Below, piece by piece: positions 47,421 to 57,085 of a DNA stretch of 64,000 nucleotides. Positions within the stretch are counted from its first letter, which is position 1; each line of letters opens with the position of its first letter. Source of the stretch: Alteromonas sp. ALT199 (GTDB lineage: Bacteria > Pseudomonadota > Gammaproteobacteria > Enterobacterales > Alteromonadaceae); contig NZ_JAHHDX010000090.1 of assembly GCF_018619335.1 (NCBI RefSeq), positions 1 through 64,000 of the forward strand. Reading direction: 5' to 3'. The position numbers were made by a program, and so were the translations under genes. The notes beneath the pieces were generated by a model that was not told where the DNA came from, made no database searches, and saw nothing but the letters and a program-made list of their open reading frames with translations.

Positions 47421-47549
47421 AGTAACCCACCTTCTGCAACGCGAACATTTAATATGTTTGCAAAGCGTGTCGGAAGTCAGCGCTTTGAAAGCGCGCCGCT
47501 TTTTTTCTACAGCGCGCTGCCCTTATCCATCGCGCTGCAGTGGGTTACT
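47421..47549. repeat. Palindrome-rich element with 10-base perfect terminal inverted repeats
   Basis: AGTAACCCAC (47421-47430) and GTGGGTTACT (47540-47549) flank about 109 bases filled with smaller hairpins: GCGAACAT/ATGTTTGC, GCGCTTT-G-AAAGCGC, AGCGCGC/GCGCGCT and an intrinsic terminator-like AAAGCG/CGCTTT followed by T residues near 47488-47106. It lies just upstream of the barrel gene ribosome site, so on the minus strand it may be a structured 5' UTR, a small RNA or an extragenic palindromic element. Not assigned to any known family. The terminator-like stem spans 47488-47502 with T residues to 47506. Confidence 0.45.
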
Positions 47550-48214
47550 TAGTTGATGAACACAAAGCCAAAAACGTCTTCATGTCATCTCAATTATTTC
47601 TTTTCAGAAATCGTGTCCGATGTATTTATCAAAATGAAGAAGTGCAAAGCGTCTGCCAACTTCGAAAAATCTTCAGTTAAAAATCAAATGAAAAGTCACT
47701 ATCTATCTAATAAATATAGATAAATTAAAAGTGTGAAGAGGGGCTGTGCGAATGCCGAAATCGTTAAAGTCTGAGTGAAGTTTAAAAAATAAACATGTTG
47801 GCATGGGAAACTGTCTCTAAAAAACAACAGTTAACCTTTTGGCTAACTCATCGGACAAATTTACAACAAAGAAATTGCCTACTACCTTCAATGTCGATGT
47901 TTTTAAGTTGTTGTAAATAAATGTAAATATAATAAATAAGCCCGCCTTCTTAGTGTTGGAACAGCTTTTGCTGAAGTACTAGTGTGTTATCCAGCATTCA
48001 CTTTTGCCAACAGGCACGGAATTCGGTTTTTTTGCGATACCAGTGAATAAGGAAAGGAATAGAGCGCCTTTCTTGAATGGTTTCAATGAATACTTTTTCT
48101 CATCATCGCTTTTAAAGCAGCAGATACTCTGTTGCTAGCTATACATAGCTAAGCGATAAAGTTAAGAGATTGACGACCATCTGGATAACCATTGTTTTCA
48201 TAAGGAGAGGACAA
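47550..48214. other. Long intergenic region upstream of opgG
   Basis: About 660 AT-rich bases with no gene I can support. One notable hairpin (AGTTAACC-TTTT-GGCTAACT, 47829-47848) lies in the middle. A 41-codon open frame near 47780 has no ribosome site. The opgGH promoter must be here. Confidence 0.45.
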
Positions 48215-49840
48215 ATGGCTAAGCCAGTTTCAATTTTCGGAAAAGATTTACAAACTAATGCGTTTCAGCACCGAAAGCTGTCGCGCATTCTTTTAGCGAT
48301 GACCAGCGTAATTGCCCTATTTGCATTTAACCAAGCTGGCGCTGTCGAGGTTAATGACAACAATCAGCCTCAAAAAGCATCACCCGTTCTTCAATCTATT
48401 ATTGATGCTGCTCGCAAATCAGCAACAGAAAGCTATGAACAAGACGATCACGGATTAAACAGCAAGTTAAAAGAAATTGACTACACCACCTATCGTTCTA
48501 TTCGCTTTAAGCCTGAGCAAAGCCTTTGGCACGGTGAGAATGACTATGAACTTCAGTTTTTTCATCCAGGTTTTCTATACGAATATCCGGTCACTATCCA
48601 CACCATTGGTGAAAACAATCAACCTGAGCGCCTAGCATTTAATAGTGACATGTTTAACTACGATGGTTCTGCTGCGGGTTTGGCAGGCATGACGGATGAA
48701 AAGTCTGGGTTTGCAGGCTTTCGCGTTCATTACCCTATTAAAAGTGAAGAGTACAAAGATGAATTTGCCGTATTCCTTGGCGCTTCATATTTTCGTTTGG
48801 TAGGTAAAAATCAAGTTTATGGTATTTCAGCTCGTGGCCTGGCAATTGATACCGCATTAGCAAAAGGCGAAGAGTTCCCTCACTTCACTGAGTTCTGGGT
48901 TATCGAGCCGGGTGAAGGTAAGCCAATTACTATTTATGCCCGTCTCGAGAGTCCTTCGGTGGCTGGCGCTTATAAGTTTGTTATCCAGCCCGATATTGAT
49001 ACCAGCGTAAAAGTGGAAAGCTGGTTATTTGCGCGAGACGACGTGAGTAAGCTAGGCATTGCACCGTTCACCAGTATGTTCTTGTATGGCGAGAACACCG
49101 AGAAGCGTCACGATGACTATCGCCCAGAAGTGCATGACAGCGATGGCGTGCTAATGGTAACTCACGCTGGTGAAGAGATTTGGCGTCCACTGACCAACCC
49201 AGCACGCCTTCAGGTAACGTCACTGAGCGATACTAACCCCAAAGGTTTTGGCATGCTTCAGCGCGACGGCGAATGGGATAATTACCTTGATGCAGAGGCT
49301 AACTATCATATACGTCCAGGGCTATGGGTTACCCCAGAAGCTGGCTTTGAGAAAGGACGTTTGGAAGTAGTAGAAATTCCAACTAAGTCTGAGATTCATG
49401 ACAACATTGTGGCTTTCTGGACACCTGAAAAACCATTCAAATCTGGTGAGTCTCTGTACTTCTCTTACGACCTTAAAACCGTAGAGCAAAACCCCTTTGT
49501 AAGTGAATTTGCTTCTGTAGTACGAACACGTCAGGGAAAGGCCGTGTTACCAGGCGATGAATTTAAAGACGATAGCTTGAACACTACTCGCCAGTTCAAT
49601 GTAGATTTCAGTGCACCGTCTGCCATTTCTTTTGATAACGAGACTATGAAGCTTGTGGTACAGGGTGCCAACGGCACGATTTCGCAACAGCGCCTTTACC
49701 CAGTAGCTGACGGGCAGGAGTGGCGTGCTTCCTTCTTTGTGAAGCCGAATGAAAGTCAAACAGTAGATATGCGCGCTTACATTGAAAAAGACGGTGAGCG
49801 AGTTAGCGAGGTTTGGAATTATGTCTACCAGCCAAAATAG
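48215..49840 (+). CDS. opgG: Glucan biosynthesis protein OpgG (MdoG)
   Basis: A 541-residue periplasmic protein needed to make osmoregulated periplasmic glucans. It has a signal peptide (hydrophobic core ILLAMTSVIALFAF, cleavage near GAVEV) and the family's beta-sandwich domains with segments such as YRSIRFKPEQSLW and FWVIEPGEGKPITIYA. I start it at 48215, where AAGGAGAGG lies upstream, not at the earlier codon in the same frame. It overlaps opgH by 20 bases. The pair resembles the E. coli mdoGH operon. Confidence 0.95.
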   Translation: MAKPVSIFGKDLQTNAFQHRKLSRILLAMTSVIALFAFNQAGAVEVNDNNQPQKASPVLQSIIDAARKSATESYEQDDHGLNSKLKEIDYTTYRSIRFKPEQSLWHGENDYELQFFHPGFLYEYPVTIHTIGENNQPERLAFNSDMFNYDGSAAGLAGMTDEKSGFAGFRVHYPIKSEEYKDEFAVFLGASYFRLVGKNQVYGISARGLAIDTALAKGEEFPHFTEFWVIEPGEGKPITIYARLESPSVAGAYKFVIQPDIDTSVKVESWLFARDDVSKLGIAPFTSMFLYGENTEKRHDDYRPEVHDSDGVLMVTHAGEEIWRPLTNPARLQVTSLSDTNPKGFGMLQRDGEWDNYLDAEANYHIRPGLWVTPEAGFEKGRLEVVEIPTKSEIHDNIVAFWTPEKPFKSGESLYFSYDLKTVEQNPFVSEFASVVRTRQGKAVLPGDEFKDDSLNTTRQFNVDFSAPSAISFDNETMKLVVQGANGTISQQRLYPVADGQEWRASFFVKPNESQTVDMRAYIEKDGERVSEVWNYVYQPK

Positions 49841-51821
49841 TCGTACTCATACATCAGTATCGAACGAGGCTAAAGCCGTGCCTCAGGTTAAACGTGACAG
49901 CACAGCACGTGCTTCACACTTCATCTTAAAAGGAGAGCATATGCGTTTGTTTATCATGGCAATGCTAGTAATTCCAAGCACGGCACTGGCCGGTTGGAGC
50001 TTATACGAGATATTTTTACCGAATGGCCTTACGAACTTAGAAATTGCGCAGTTAGGTTTAGGATTAACCCTATTCGCTTGGCTGTGCATGGCGTTTTGGA
50101 CAGGTATCATTGGTTTCTTTTTACAGCTTTTCAATATAGATCCATTGAGCTTGCGAAAAAACCAAGTAAAGCCTGATGTTTCATCGCCGTTAAAGCAAAA
50201 GCACGCTGTAGTGATGCCGGTTTATAACGAAGATACCCGCCGCATTATGGTGGGCTTTGAAGCCTGTATTCGCGAGTTAATGGAAAGCAAGAACAGTTCG
50301 AATTTCGATTTTTTCATGCTCAGCGATACCAGAGATATGGAAAAAGCAGAAGCAGAGCTGCGTGCTTTTACGCGATTGAAAAAGCGTTTAGGCGCTTTTT
50401 CTAACCAAGTGTTTTATCGCCGTCGCGAACAAAATCTGCATAGAAAGGTGGGTAACCTTAAAGAGTTTTGCGAACGCTGGGGCGCAAATTACGAGTCGAT
50501 GATTGTACTAGATGCCGACAGCGTAATGACCGGAGAGCGGATGCAGGACCTAGCCAGTCGCATTGAGCAGAACCCTGATACCGCTTTAGTGCAGACTATT
50601 CCTATGCCGGTACGTCAAAACACTTTCTTTGGTCGTTTCGTGCAGTTTGCGGCTCATCTGTATAGCCCAATGTTGGCAACAGGCTTATCGTTTTGGCAAA
50701 CGGATAGTGCGAACTATTGGGGCCATAATGCCATTATTCGTATTGCACCTTTCATGCAGCATTGCGGTCTGCCCACCCTTGAAGGGCGTGCGCCCTTTGG
50801 TGGCGAAATACTAAGTCACGACTTTGTTGAGGCTGCGCTGCTGCGCCGTGCAGGTTGGCAGGCTTACTTACTTACCGATACAACAGGTAGTTATGAAGAA
50901 GTGCCTAGCAACATTGTTGACTATGCCATTCGCGACCGTCGTTGGGTGCAGGGCAACATACAGCATTTAGGGCTTTTGAAGGTGAAAGGTCTTAAAATGG
51001 CGAACCGTCTGCACTTCTTATTTGGCGCGTTTGCTTACATCTCTTCATTAATACTGTTTTGTATGTTGGCGCTAGGTACCGCAGATGCATTAATTCGCGC
51101 CACCTCGGTGCCAGAGTTCTTCGTATCTGAATATCAGCTTTTTCCTAGTTGGCAGGTAGCCCGTCAAGACATGATGATGGTTACGATGTGGGGTACCGCA
51201 GCCCTTCTATTTTTACCTAAGTTACTAGGCATTGCATTGGCTCTGATGAAGCGCCGTAGTGAATTCGGCGGTGCATGGTCTTTGCTTAAAGGCGCGGCAA
51301 TTGAATTAGTTATGGCTGTGCTTATTGCGCCACTTATGATGTTTTATCACAGTTATTTTGTAATAAGCGTTTTTATTGGCCACTCGGTCAAGTGGGAAGC
51401 GCAAGAGCGTGAAGGTCGCAAAGTACCTTGGACTGTTGCAATTAAACATACGCAAATTATGAGTTGTTTAGCTGTAGCGTGGGGCGTAACTACCTTTTAC
51501 TTCACACCGTCGCTATTTATGTGGTTGTTACCTGTATTGGTAGGTATGGTGTTAGCGGCGCCGGTTATACGCCTAACAAGTAGTGATAAGTTGGGTGTAG
51601 CAATGCGTAAGTGGGGAGTATTTGTTATCGACCAAGAAGTAAATGAATGCAAGGCACTCAAGCGTTTACGTGTGGCAATGGAGCATTTTGCTATTTCGCA
51701 ACACAAGGCAGATGCACCTGCACTACCTGATAACGTATGGCAAAGCATGCCAGAGCAATTGTTAAGCCAAAAGCCACTGCCTATGCGTTATAGATTACCT
51801 AACAGACTGCATCAGTCTTAG
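49821..51821 (+). CDS. opgH: Glucan glucosyltransferase OpgH (MdoH)
   Basis: A 666-residue inner-membrane glycosyltransferase of family 2 that elongates the glucan backbone from UDP-glucose. Two N-terminal membrane helices flank the catalytic domain, which has the DADSVMTGERM motif and the QTIPMPV segment; the QxxRW-like RRWVQGN block and several C-terminal helices follow. Start ATG at 49821 (GAGG site upstream), inside opgG by 20 bases; the frame is open 13 codons further upstream. A shorter form than the 847-residue E. coli enzyme, as in many gammaproteobacteria. Confidence 0.95.
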   Translation: MSTSQNSRTHTSVSNEAKAVPQVKRDSTARASHFILKGEHMRLFIMAMLVIPSTALAGWSLYEIFLPNGLTNLEIAQLGLGLTLFAWLCMAFWTGIIGFFLQLFNIDPLSLRKNQVKPDVSSPLKQKHAVVMPVYNEDTRRIMVGFEACIRELMESKNSSNFDFFMLSDTRDMEKAEAELRAFTRLKKRLGAFSNQVFYRRREQNLHRKVGNLKEFCERWGANYESMIVLDADSVMTGERMQDLASRIEQNPDTALVQTIPMPVRQNTFFGRFVQFAAHLYSPMLATGLSFWQTDSANYWGHNAIIRIAPFMQHCGLPTLEGRAPFGGEILSHDFVEAALLRRAGWQAYLLTDTTGSYEEVPSNIVDYAIRDRRWVQGNIQHLGLLKVKGLKMANRLHFLFGAFAYISSLILFCMLALGTADALIRATSVPEFFVSEYQLFPSWQVARQDMMMVTMWGTAALLFLPKLLGIALALMKRRSEFGGAWSLLKGAAIELVMAVLIAPLMMFYHSYFVISVFIGHSVKWEAQEREGRKVPWTVAIKHTQIMSCLAVAWGVTTFYFTPSLFMWLLPVLVGMVLAAPVIRLTSSDKLGVAMRKWGVFVIDQEVNECKALKRLRVAMEHFAISQHKADAPALPDNVWQSMPEQLLSQKPLPMRYRLPNRLHQS

Positions 51822-51838
51822 AGAGTGGCTTTTAAAAC

Positions 51839-51866
51839 AAAAAAACCGCACGTTCGTGCGGTTTTT
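51839..51866 (+). terminator. Intrinsic terminator of opgGH
   Basis: AAAACCGCAC (51841-51850) pairs with GTGCGGTTTT (51855-51864) around GTTC, with A residues before and T residues after. Confidence 0.93.
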
Positions 51867-51930
51867 TAATGCTTTTTATCTACTTACCACCGCCAAGCTC
51901 TTATCGATAGACGCTAGCAATAGCAGTATT

Positions 51931-52515
51931 CTATTGCGTAAAGGTAACGGAAAACGTTACTGGCACTGTCGTTGTTATACTCTTAAGTCCTGCAATTTTT
52001 TGAAGCGCGGCTACGCCTTCAGCAAGACCGAAAGACTCTGCTTTAACAAGTGTAGGAGCAGTAGTAGATACAGTTAGTGTATCGTCATCTACCTTGCTTG
52101 CCTTAACAGAAAACGATGTGGGAACGGCTTTTCCGTGCAACATCAAAATGCCATCCACTTTCCCGCTAATAACTTGACCCGCTTTCAGGTTCATCATCGA
52201 CTCAGGTAAGTTAGCTTCAAACTTAGCCTCTGCAAACTTACTCACGTTAAACAGCATCTCTTGCATTCGCTGATTGCGAATATCAATGGCTGTATTCACT
52301 GACGACAAGTCTACCGCCACAGCAAGTTTACCACTGTCAGACAGCGAACCATCAAAGCTATCAAACTTATGTACTTCAGTAACTTGTGCATTCTTAGTTG
52401 ATAAGAAATGTAGTGCACTTGTCTCGCCGTCTATTGTCCAGTCGGCTGCGGCAGGGAATGCTAGCCCACATGCGAGCAATGCTGCAGATAACGTGCGAAT
52501 ACGTGTAGTCATCAT
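51931..52515 (-). CDS. YceI family periplasmic lipid-binding-like protein
   Basis: A 194-residue protein with a signal peptide (1-24, ending FPAAAD) and the YceI lipocalin-like fold, seen in ADWTIDGETSALHFLSTK and MLHGKAVPTSFSVKA. Relatives bind polyisoprenoids and are induced by stress; the exact role here is unknown. Alone. Confidence 0.88.
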   Translation of the reverse strand: MMTTRIRTLSAALLACGLAFPAAADWTIDGETSALHFLSTKNAQVTEVHKFDSFDGSLSDSGKLAVAVDLSSVNTAIDIRNQRMQEMLFNVSKFAEAKFEANLPESMMNLKAGQVISGKVDGILMLHGKAVPTSFSVKASKVDDDTLTVSTTAPTLVKAESFGLAEGVAALQKIAGLKSITTTVPVTFSVTFTQ

Positions 52516-52642
52516 AGGTTACTCCTTTTACTTTTTGGTTCCATCTGGCTTGATTTAACCAATACCAGAGTAATGTGGCCCAGCAACATTACTACGCTAT
52601 TATACGTAGGTTTATTGCACTGCGCTAAGTAAATAATACGCG

Positions 52643-53488
52643 CTAGTGCTGATGTGGGTTTACAAAGTCATCATACTGGACTACATCTTGCCATGGCACC
52701 CTTTGATCGCCCATTACCACAAAATCTGGGTTCTCTAGCGAATGACGCTGATTGTAGGTAAGTGGTTCGAAGTTGGCCGCGGCGATACTCCCGCCGGCTT
52801 CAGAGACAATGCACTGAGATGCGCCTGTGTCCCATTCACCTGTGATACCTATGCGCATGAATACATCGGCTTTGCCTTCGGCAATAAAACACGCTTTTAA
52901 TGAGCAACTTCCTAAAGGAAGAGTTTGATAAACGCGCTTAGCGCACATTCTGCTGAGCACTTTTTCTCTAGATTGACGGCGACTAATGGCTATCATTACC
53001 ACACTATTTTTAGGGTCGTCTAGCTTGCGCACGCTAATAGGGTGATCGCCATCAGGCGATGACTTAAACGCGCCTTTGCCTTTCTGCGCATAATACAACG
53101 ACTGCCCCGGAGGCCAAAAAATAACGCCTATAGTCGGCTCATTGTTTTCTATAAGGGCGATGTTTACCGCAAAGTCACCGCTTCTGGCAATAAACTCTTG
53201 GGTACCGTCAATAGGGTCAATAAGCCAGTATCGAGGCCAATGCTTTCGCTCATCTAAACTTGCGTGTTTGTTTTCTTCTGAGAGAATTGGGATATCAGGT
53301 GTTGCGGCTAGTAAACGCTTATTAATGATATCGTTTGCCAAATAATCTGCGCTGGTAACAGGAGAGTCATCGTCTTTTTGAAAGGCATCAAACTCTCCTT
53401 TATCGTATACTTCTAATACGGCTTGTCCAGCTTCAATGGCAATTTCTTTTGCAAGTTCTAATAGGTCGGCATGGGCGTCATCGGGCAT
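52643..53488 (-). CDS. cysQ: 3'(2'),5'-bisphosphate nucleotidase CysQ
   Basis: A 281-residue inositol-phosphatase-family enzyme that recycles PAP from sulfate assimilation into AMP. The metal-binding motif is DPIDGTQEFIARSGDFAVNI and the C-terminal site GEWDTGASQCIVSEAGG. Its gene starts three bases after the nudE stop, with AAGGAAC as ribosome site inside nudE, so they are one operon. Confidence 0.95.
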   Translation of the reverse strand: MPDDAHADLLELAKEIAIEAGQAVLEVYDKGEFDAFQKDDDSPVTSADYLANDIINKRLLAATPDIPILSEENKHASLDERKHWPRYWLIDPIDGTQEFIARSGDFAVNIALIENNEPTIGVIFWPPGQSLYYAQKGKGAFKSSPDGDHPISVRKLDDPKNSVVMIAISRRQSREKVLSRMCAKRVYQTLPLGSCSLKACFIAEGKADVFMRIGITGEWDTGASQCIVSEAGGSIAAANFEPLTYNQRHSLENPDFVVMGDQRVPWQDVVQYDDFVNPHQH

Positions 53489-53491
53489 TGT

Positions 53492-54055
53492 TTATTGTTC
53501 CTTAAACCACTTTTGAGCTAAAAACAGCGCGGCTATGCAGCGTGCTTCTACAAAGTCTTCTCGTGCAAGTAAAGCATCTGCTTCATCTAAAGGCCAGTGA
53601 ATCACCTCAAGAGGCTCGGGTTCATCGCCTTCAAGCTGTTTGGGATACAAGTCGCGGGCCAATACGATGGTCATATTGGCATTGAAAAAGGTAGGGGCCA
53701 TGCTGACCTTATGAAGCTCTAAAAGGTCGTTAGCCGCAAAGCCTGCTTCTTCTTGTAGCTCGCGATTAGCGGCTTCAATAGCAGTTTCGCCTGGGTCTAT
53801 TAAGCCTTTTGGAAAGCCTAGTTGATACGAATGCGTGCCGGCTGCATATTCGCGAATTAACACCATGGTATTTTCATCAAGCATAGGCACTATCATTACA
53901 GCGCCCCGGTTTCCCCCCGCCATCCTCTCGAATTCACGGGTAGCGCCGTTCGAAAACTCAAGGTCTAAGCGTTCTACCCTAAAGAGTTTGCTTTGCGCAA
54001 CAATTTCACGAGAATGAATGTGTGGTAACGGTTTGTTTGGATCAATTTTTGGCAT
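53492..54055 (-). CDS. nudE: ADP compounds hydrolase NudE
   Basis: A 187-residue Nudix hydrolase. The Nudix box runs from Gly84 to Gly105 with Glu90, Arg98-Glu99 and Glu102-Glu103 all present. E. coli NudE cleaves ADP-ribose, Ap3A and NADH. It is paired with cysQ downstream and diverges from yrfG, the E. coli order. Confidence 0.93.
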   Translation of the reverse strand: MPKIDPNKPLPHIHSREIVAQSKLFRVERLDLEFSNGATREFERMAGGNRGAVMIVPMLDENTMVLIREYAAGTHSYQLGFPKGLIDPGETAIEAANRELQEEAGFAANDLLELHKVSMAPTFFNANMTIVLARDLYPKQLEGDEPEPLEVIHWPLDEADALLAREDFVEARCIAALFLAQKWFKEQ

Positions 54056-54126
54056 GTCTATCGCTACAACTTTGTTATCATACTTGTATACAATTTCTTA
54101 GCTTACTTCATTATAAGGAAAATCGC

Positions 54127-54840
54127 TTGCCCTTTCTGCCCTGGAATGAAATAGAAACTGTACTGCTAGATATGGACGGTACTTTGCTGGATCTTCGTTA
54201 CGATAACCAGTTCTGGCTGCACCATTTACCAAAACGGTTAGCTCAAATAAAAGGTATTTCTGAGGCCGAGAGTCAACAGGAAATGAGCGCGCGGTATGAG
54301 TCAGTATTTGGGCAAATTCAGTGGTACTGCTTAGACTACTGGGCTGAAACCCTTGCATTAGACTTGGAAAATGAGTTTATGCCGCTGAAACGAGAGTTAG
54401 CACATTTACTCGCCCTTCGCGACGACACTATTCCGTTCCTCAACGCGCTTCATGAATCAGGCCGGCAGGTGGTGTTAGTGACCAATGCGCACCCAAACAG
54501 TCTGGCGCTTAAAATAGAGCATACCCAACTTGACTCGCACATCGACAACCTTATTTCTACCCATGAATTTGGCGTAACTAAAGAATCTCAGCTTTTGTGG
54601 GAGCGGCTACAAGAGAGGGTGCAATTTGATAATAGCCGCACCTTGTTTGTCGATGACTCACTGCCTATTTTGAAAGCAGCACAGACGTACGGTATTAAAC
54701 ATTTACTTGCTGTAGACAACCCTGATAGTACCTTACCCAATCGCAATATTAGCGAATTTCCAGCAGTACGGGATTACCGTTTAATGCTAGACGATATTAA
54801 GCGCAGCCCAGTGGGTGATGCTGCAAAAGGACGTTTTTAG
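54127..54840 (+). CDS. yrfG: GMP/IMP nucleotidase YrfG (HAD family)
   Basis: A protein of about 237 residues with the HAD motif DMDGTLLDL, motif II VLVTNAHPNSLA and motif III/IV FVDDSLPILKAA. It dephosphorylates GMP and IMP in E. coli. The start is uncertain: no ATG fits; I use a TTG at 54127 with AAGGA upstream, which gives the length of the family. The frame is open further upstream. Divergent from nudE. Confidence 0.85.
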   Translation: MPFLPWNEIETVLLDMDGTLLDLRYDNQFWLHHLPKRLAQIKGISEAESQQEMSARYESVFGQIQWYCLDYWAETLALDLENEFMPLKRELAHLLALRDDTIPFLNALHESGRQVVLVTNAHPNSLALKIEHTQLDSHIDNLISTHEFGVTKESQLLWERLQERVQFDNSRTLFVDDSLPILKAAQTYGIKHLLAVDNPDSTLPNRNISEFPAVRDYRLMLDDIKRSPVGDAAKGRF

Positions 54841-54853
54841 AGGACGAAAGCAA

Positions 54854-55399
54854 ATGGTTTCTGACACAATTTTTGTAGGGTCGCTGAATCCGGTAAAAAT
54901 TAATGCGGCGCTCAATACACTTTCCGACACATTAGAGCACGACTTTGACGCCCAAGGTATGGCAGTACCAAGCGGCGTGCCCGAACAGCCAATGAATGAA
55001 GATGAAACGCGCTTGGGCGCTATTAATCGTGTGAAGGCTATGCTGGCTCATCATCAAGGTGGCCTTACAGACGCATGGTATGTAGCAATTGAAGGTGGTG
55101 TGGATGTATTTGAAGATGGTCCTGCCACCTTTGCCTATGTAGCGATTTATCATGAAGGTCATTGGTCTATTACAAGAAGCGCAAGCTTGCCCCTTCCTGT
55201 GAGCGTGTATCAAGCGCTACAACGCGGTGAAGAGCTTGGGCCGGTTATGGACAAGCTTTTTGATACGGTAAATATTAAGCAAAAAGGCGGCGCCATTGCG
55301 TTACTGACGTTAAATCACGCGTCGCGACAAAGTGTTTATGAAGTTGCTTTAACCCTTGCAATGGCGAAATTTCATTTTCCAGACTTATATACTGATTAG
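54854..55399 (+). CDS. yjjX: Inosine/xanthosine triphosphatase YjjX
   Basis: A 181-residue non-canonical purine NTPase that removes ITP and XTP from the nucleotide pool. The family start FVGSLNPVKINAA and the WYVAIEGGVDVFEDGPATFA block are clear. The start at 54854 is set by GAGGACGAAAGCA upstream; the open frame extends 13 codons. It follows yrfG by 13 bases, likely the same transcript. Confidence 0.92.
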   Translation: MVSDTIFVGSLNPVKINAALNTLSDTLEHDFDAQGMAVPSGVPEQPMNEDETRLGAINRVKAMLAHHQGGLTDAWYVAIEGGVDVFEDGPATFAYVAIYHEGHWSITRSASLPLPVSVYQALQRGEELGPVMDKLFDTVNIKQKGGAIALLTLNHASRQSVYEVALTLAMAKFHFPDLYTD

Positions 55400-55556
55400 C
55401 GCGTACCAGCCTTACTTTCATCGAGATAGTTTTTACCATTCTCGCACAGCGTTATCAGCGCTATAGCAAGCTCATCGGGGCGTTCACTAAGCTCGCCCTG
55501 AAATCTTTACTCCGATAGGTAATCTTTTCTGGATCCTTTCTAAAACTTTCTGTCAC
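55396..55556 (-). pseudogene. Small frameshifted reading frame after yjjX
   Basis: On the minus strand a GTG at 55556 opens a frame of 31 codons (MTESFRKDPEKITYRSKDF then RASLVNAPMSLL, stop). In the -1 frame, starting at the same Asp-Phe codons, the sequence continues QGELSERPDELAIALITLCE NGKNYLDESKAGTR to a stop at 55396. Joined across one base, they give a protein-like sequence of 53 residues. Either a one-base deletion broke a small gene, or a -1 shift at the Phe codon TTC is used. No family recognised and no close ribosome site. Confidence 0.4.
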
Positions 55557-55667
55557 TTTTGCTGTGGGTTACCTCTATTTTATTGAAAATAAAGTAAAAA
55601 ATATTTTTTGTCGTTTTGGCTTTCTAGTTGCACCTCCACTTTAACAAACGGATTAAGGAGAGTGACA

Positions 55668-57056
55668 ATGAGTGAGACAATTAATACCTACAACCCTGCT
55701 ACAGGTGAAAAGATCGATCATTATCATTTGATGTCAGCTGAAGACGCAGAACAAGCGGTGACACGTTCACAAGAAGCTTATTTAAATTGGCGTCGTACGT
55801 CATTTGAAACTCGCGCAGATTTGCTTAATAACCTTGCAGATTTAATGGAAGAGCGTATTGACGATCTTGCTAGCCTAATGACCCGTGAAATGGGTAAGGT
55901 TACAGCGCAAGGTAAGCAAGAAGTGCAGTTATGTGCTCAAATTTGTCGCTACACTGCTGAGCATGGCGCATCATTCTTAGAAGACGAACATCGTATCTTT
56001 GAAGGTGGTCGTGCAATCATTACTTATCAACCTATTGGCGTTATTCTGGGTATACAGCCGTGGAATTTCCCTCTTTATCAAGTTATCCGCTACAGTGTGT
56101 CGAACGTAATGGCGGGTAACACAACAGTACTTAAACACGCTAAAAATGTATTTGGTATGGCACAAGCAATTCAGCAAATGTATGAAGATGCCGGCTTCCC
56201 GAAAAACGTGTACCAGTCGTTACTAATTGATGGCGGTACGGCAAGCGACCTAATCAAGCACAAATACGTACGCGGTGTTACCTTTACCGGTAGTGATGAG
56301 GTAGGTAAGCAAGTTGCGAAAGAAGCCGCGAGCTTGTCGAAGAAAACCGTAATGGAGCTTGGTAGTAATGATGCTTTCTTAGTACTCGAAGATGCTGATA
56401 TCGACCAGGCAGTAGAAATGTGTATTCAAGGTCGCGTTATCAACAATGGTGAAACCTGTGTTGCGGCAAAACGCTTTGTAATTGTAGATAGCGTTTATGA
56501 TGAGTTTAGAGATAAATTCGTAGCGCAGTGCAAAAAGCTTAAAGTGGGTGACCCAACCGACGAGAATACTGATTTAGGTCCGATGGCCAGAGAAGACTTG
56601 CGTGATGAACTTCACGAGCAAGTGAAAAAATCGGTAGAAGCTGGGGCGAAACTTACCTTGGGCGGTGAAACCCCTGACTCTGACGGCTACTTTTACCCAG
56701 TAACTGTACTTGAAGATGTTTCATCTGGCATGCCAGCCTATGATGATGAGTTGTTTGGCCCTGTTGCATCGTTAATTCGTGCCCGTGACGATAAACAAGC
56801 GATGGAAGTTGCAAACGATTCGCGCTATGGCTTAGGCGGCGGTATCTTTAGTACTGATACAGATAAAGCTGTTGAACTAGCGAAAAACGAATTTGATACC
56901 GGTATGGTAAATATTAACGGGTATTCACTAGCACAGCCTAACCTGCCCTTTGGTGGTGTAAAAGATAGCGGCTATGGCCGTGAGCACGGTGGTTATGGTA
57001 TGCGTGAATTCGTAAATATCAAAACCATTATGGTAGCGGAGAACGCTGCCGAATAA
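55668..57056 (+). CDS. NAD(P)-dependent succinate-semialdehyde dehydrogenase family protein
   Basis: A 462-residue aldehyde dehydrogenase. The catalytic Cys264 is in GETCVAAKRF and the general base Glu230 in TVMELGSNDAF. The IQPWNFPLYQVIRY and LPFGGVKDSGYGREHG blocks place it with the short SSADH branch (as in Sad/YneI-like proteins). It probably oxidises succinate semialdehyde to succinate, but substrate is inferred. I start it at 55668, where AAGGAGAGT lies upstream. Single gene. Confidence 0.9.
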   Translation: MSETINTYNPATGEKIDHYHLMSAEDAEQAVTRSQEAYLNWRRTSFETRADLLNNLADLMEERIDDLASLMTREMGKVTAQGKQEVQLCAQICRYTAEHGASFLEDEHRIFEGGRAIITYQPIGVILGIQPWNFPLYQVIRYSVSNVMAGNTTVLKHAKNVFGMAQAIQQMYEDAGFPKNVYQSLLIDGGTASDLIKHKYVRGVTFTGSDEVGKQVAKEAASLSKKTVMELGSNDAFLVLEDADIDQAVEMCIQGRVINNGETCVAAKRFVIVDSVYDEFRDKFVAQCKKLKVGDPTDENTDLGPMAREDLRDELHEQVKKSVEAGAKLTLGGETPDSDGYFYPVTVLEDVSSGMPAYDDELFGPVASLIRARDDKQAMEVANDSRYGLGGGIFSTDTDKAVELAKNEFDTGMVNINGYSLAQPNLPFGGVKDSGYGREHGGYGMREFVNIKTIMVAENAAE

Positions 57057-57085
57057 ATAGTAGTTGGTTAATATTGCTAAACGGA

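Noticed and set aside
47780-47910. A 41-codon open frame upstream of opgG
   Set aside because: No ribosome site, unusual amino acid composition, AT-rich non-coding context.
55563-55573. Copy of the GTGGGTTAC end from the element at 47421
   Set aside because: Only nine bases match and the flanks differ, so chance is likely.
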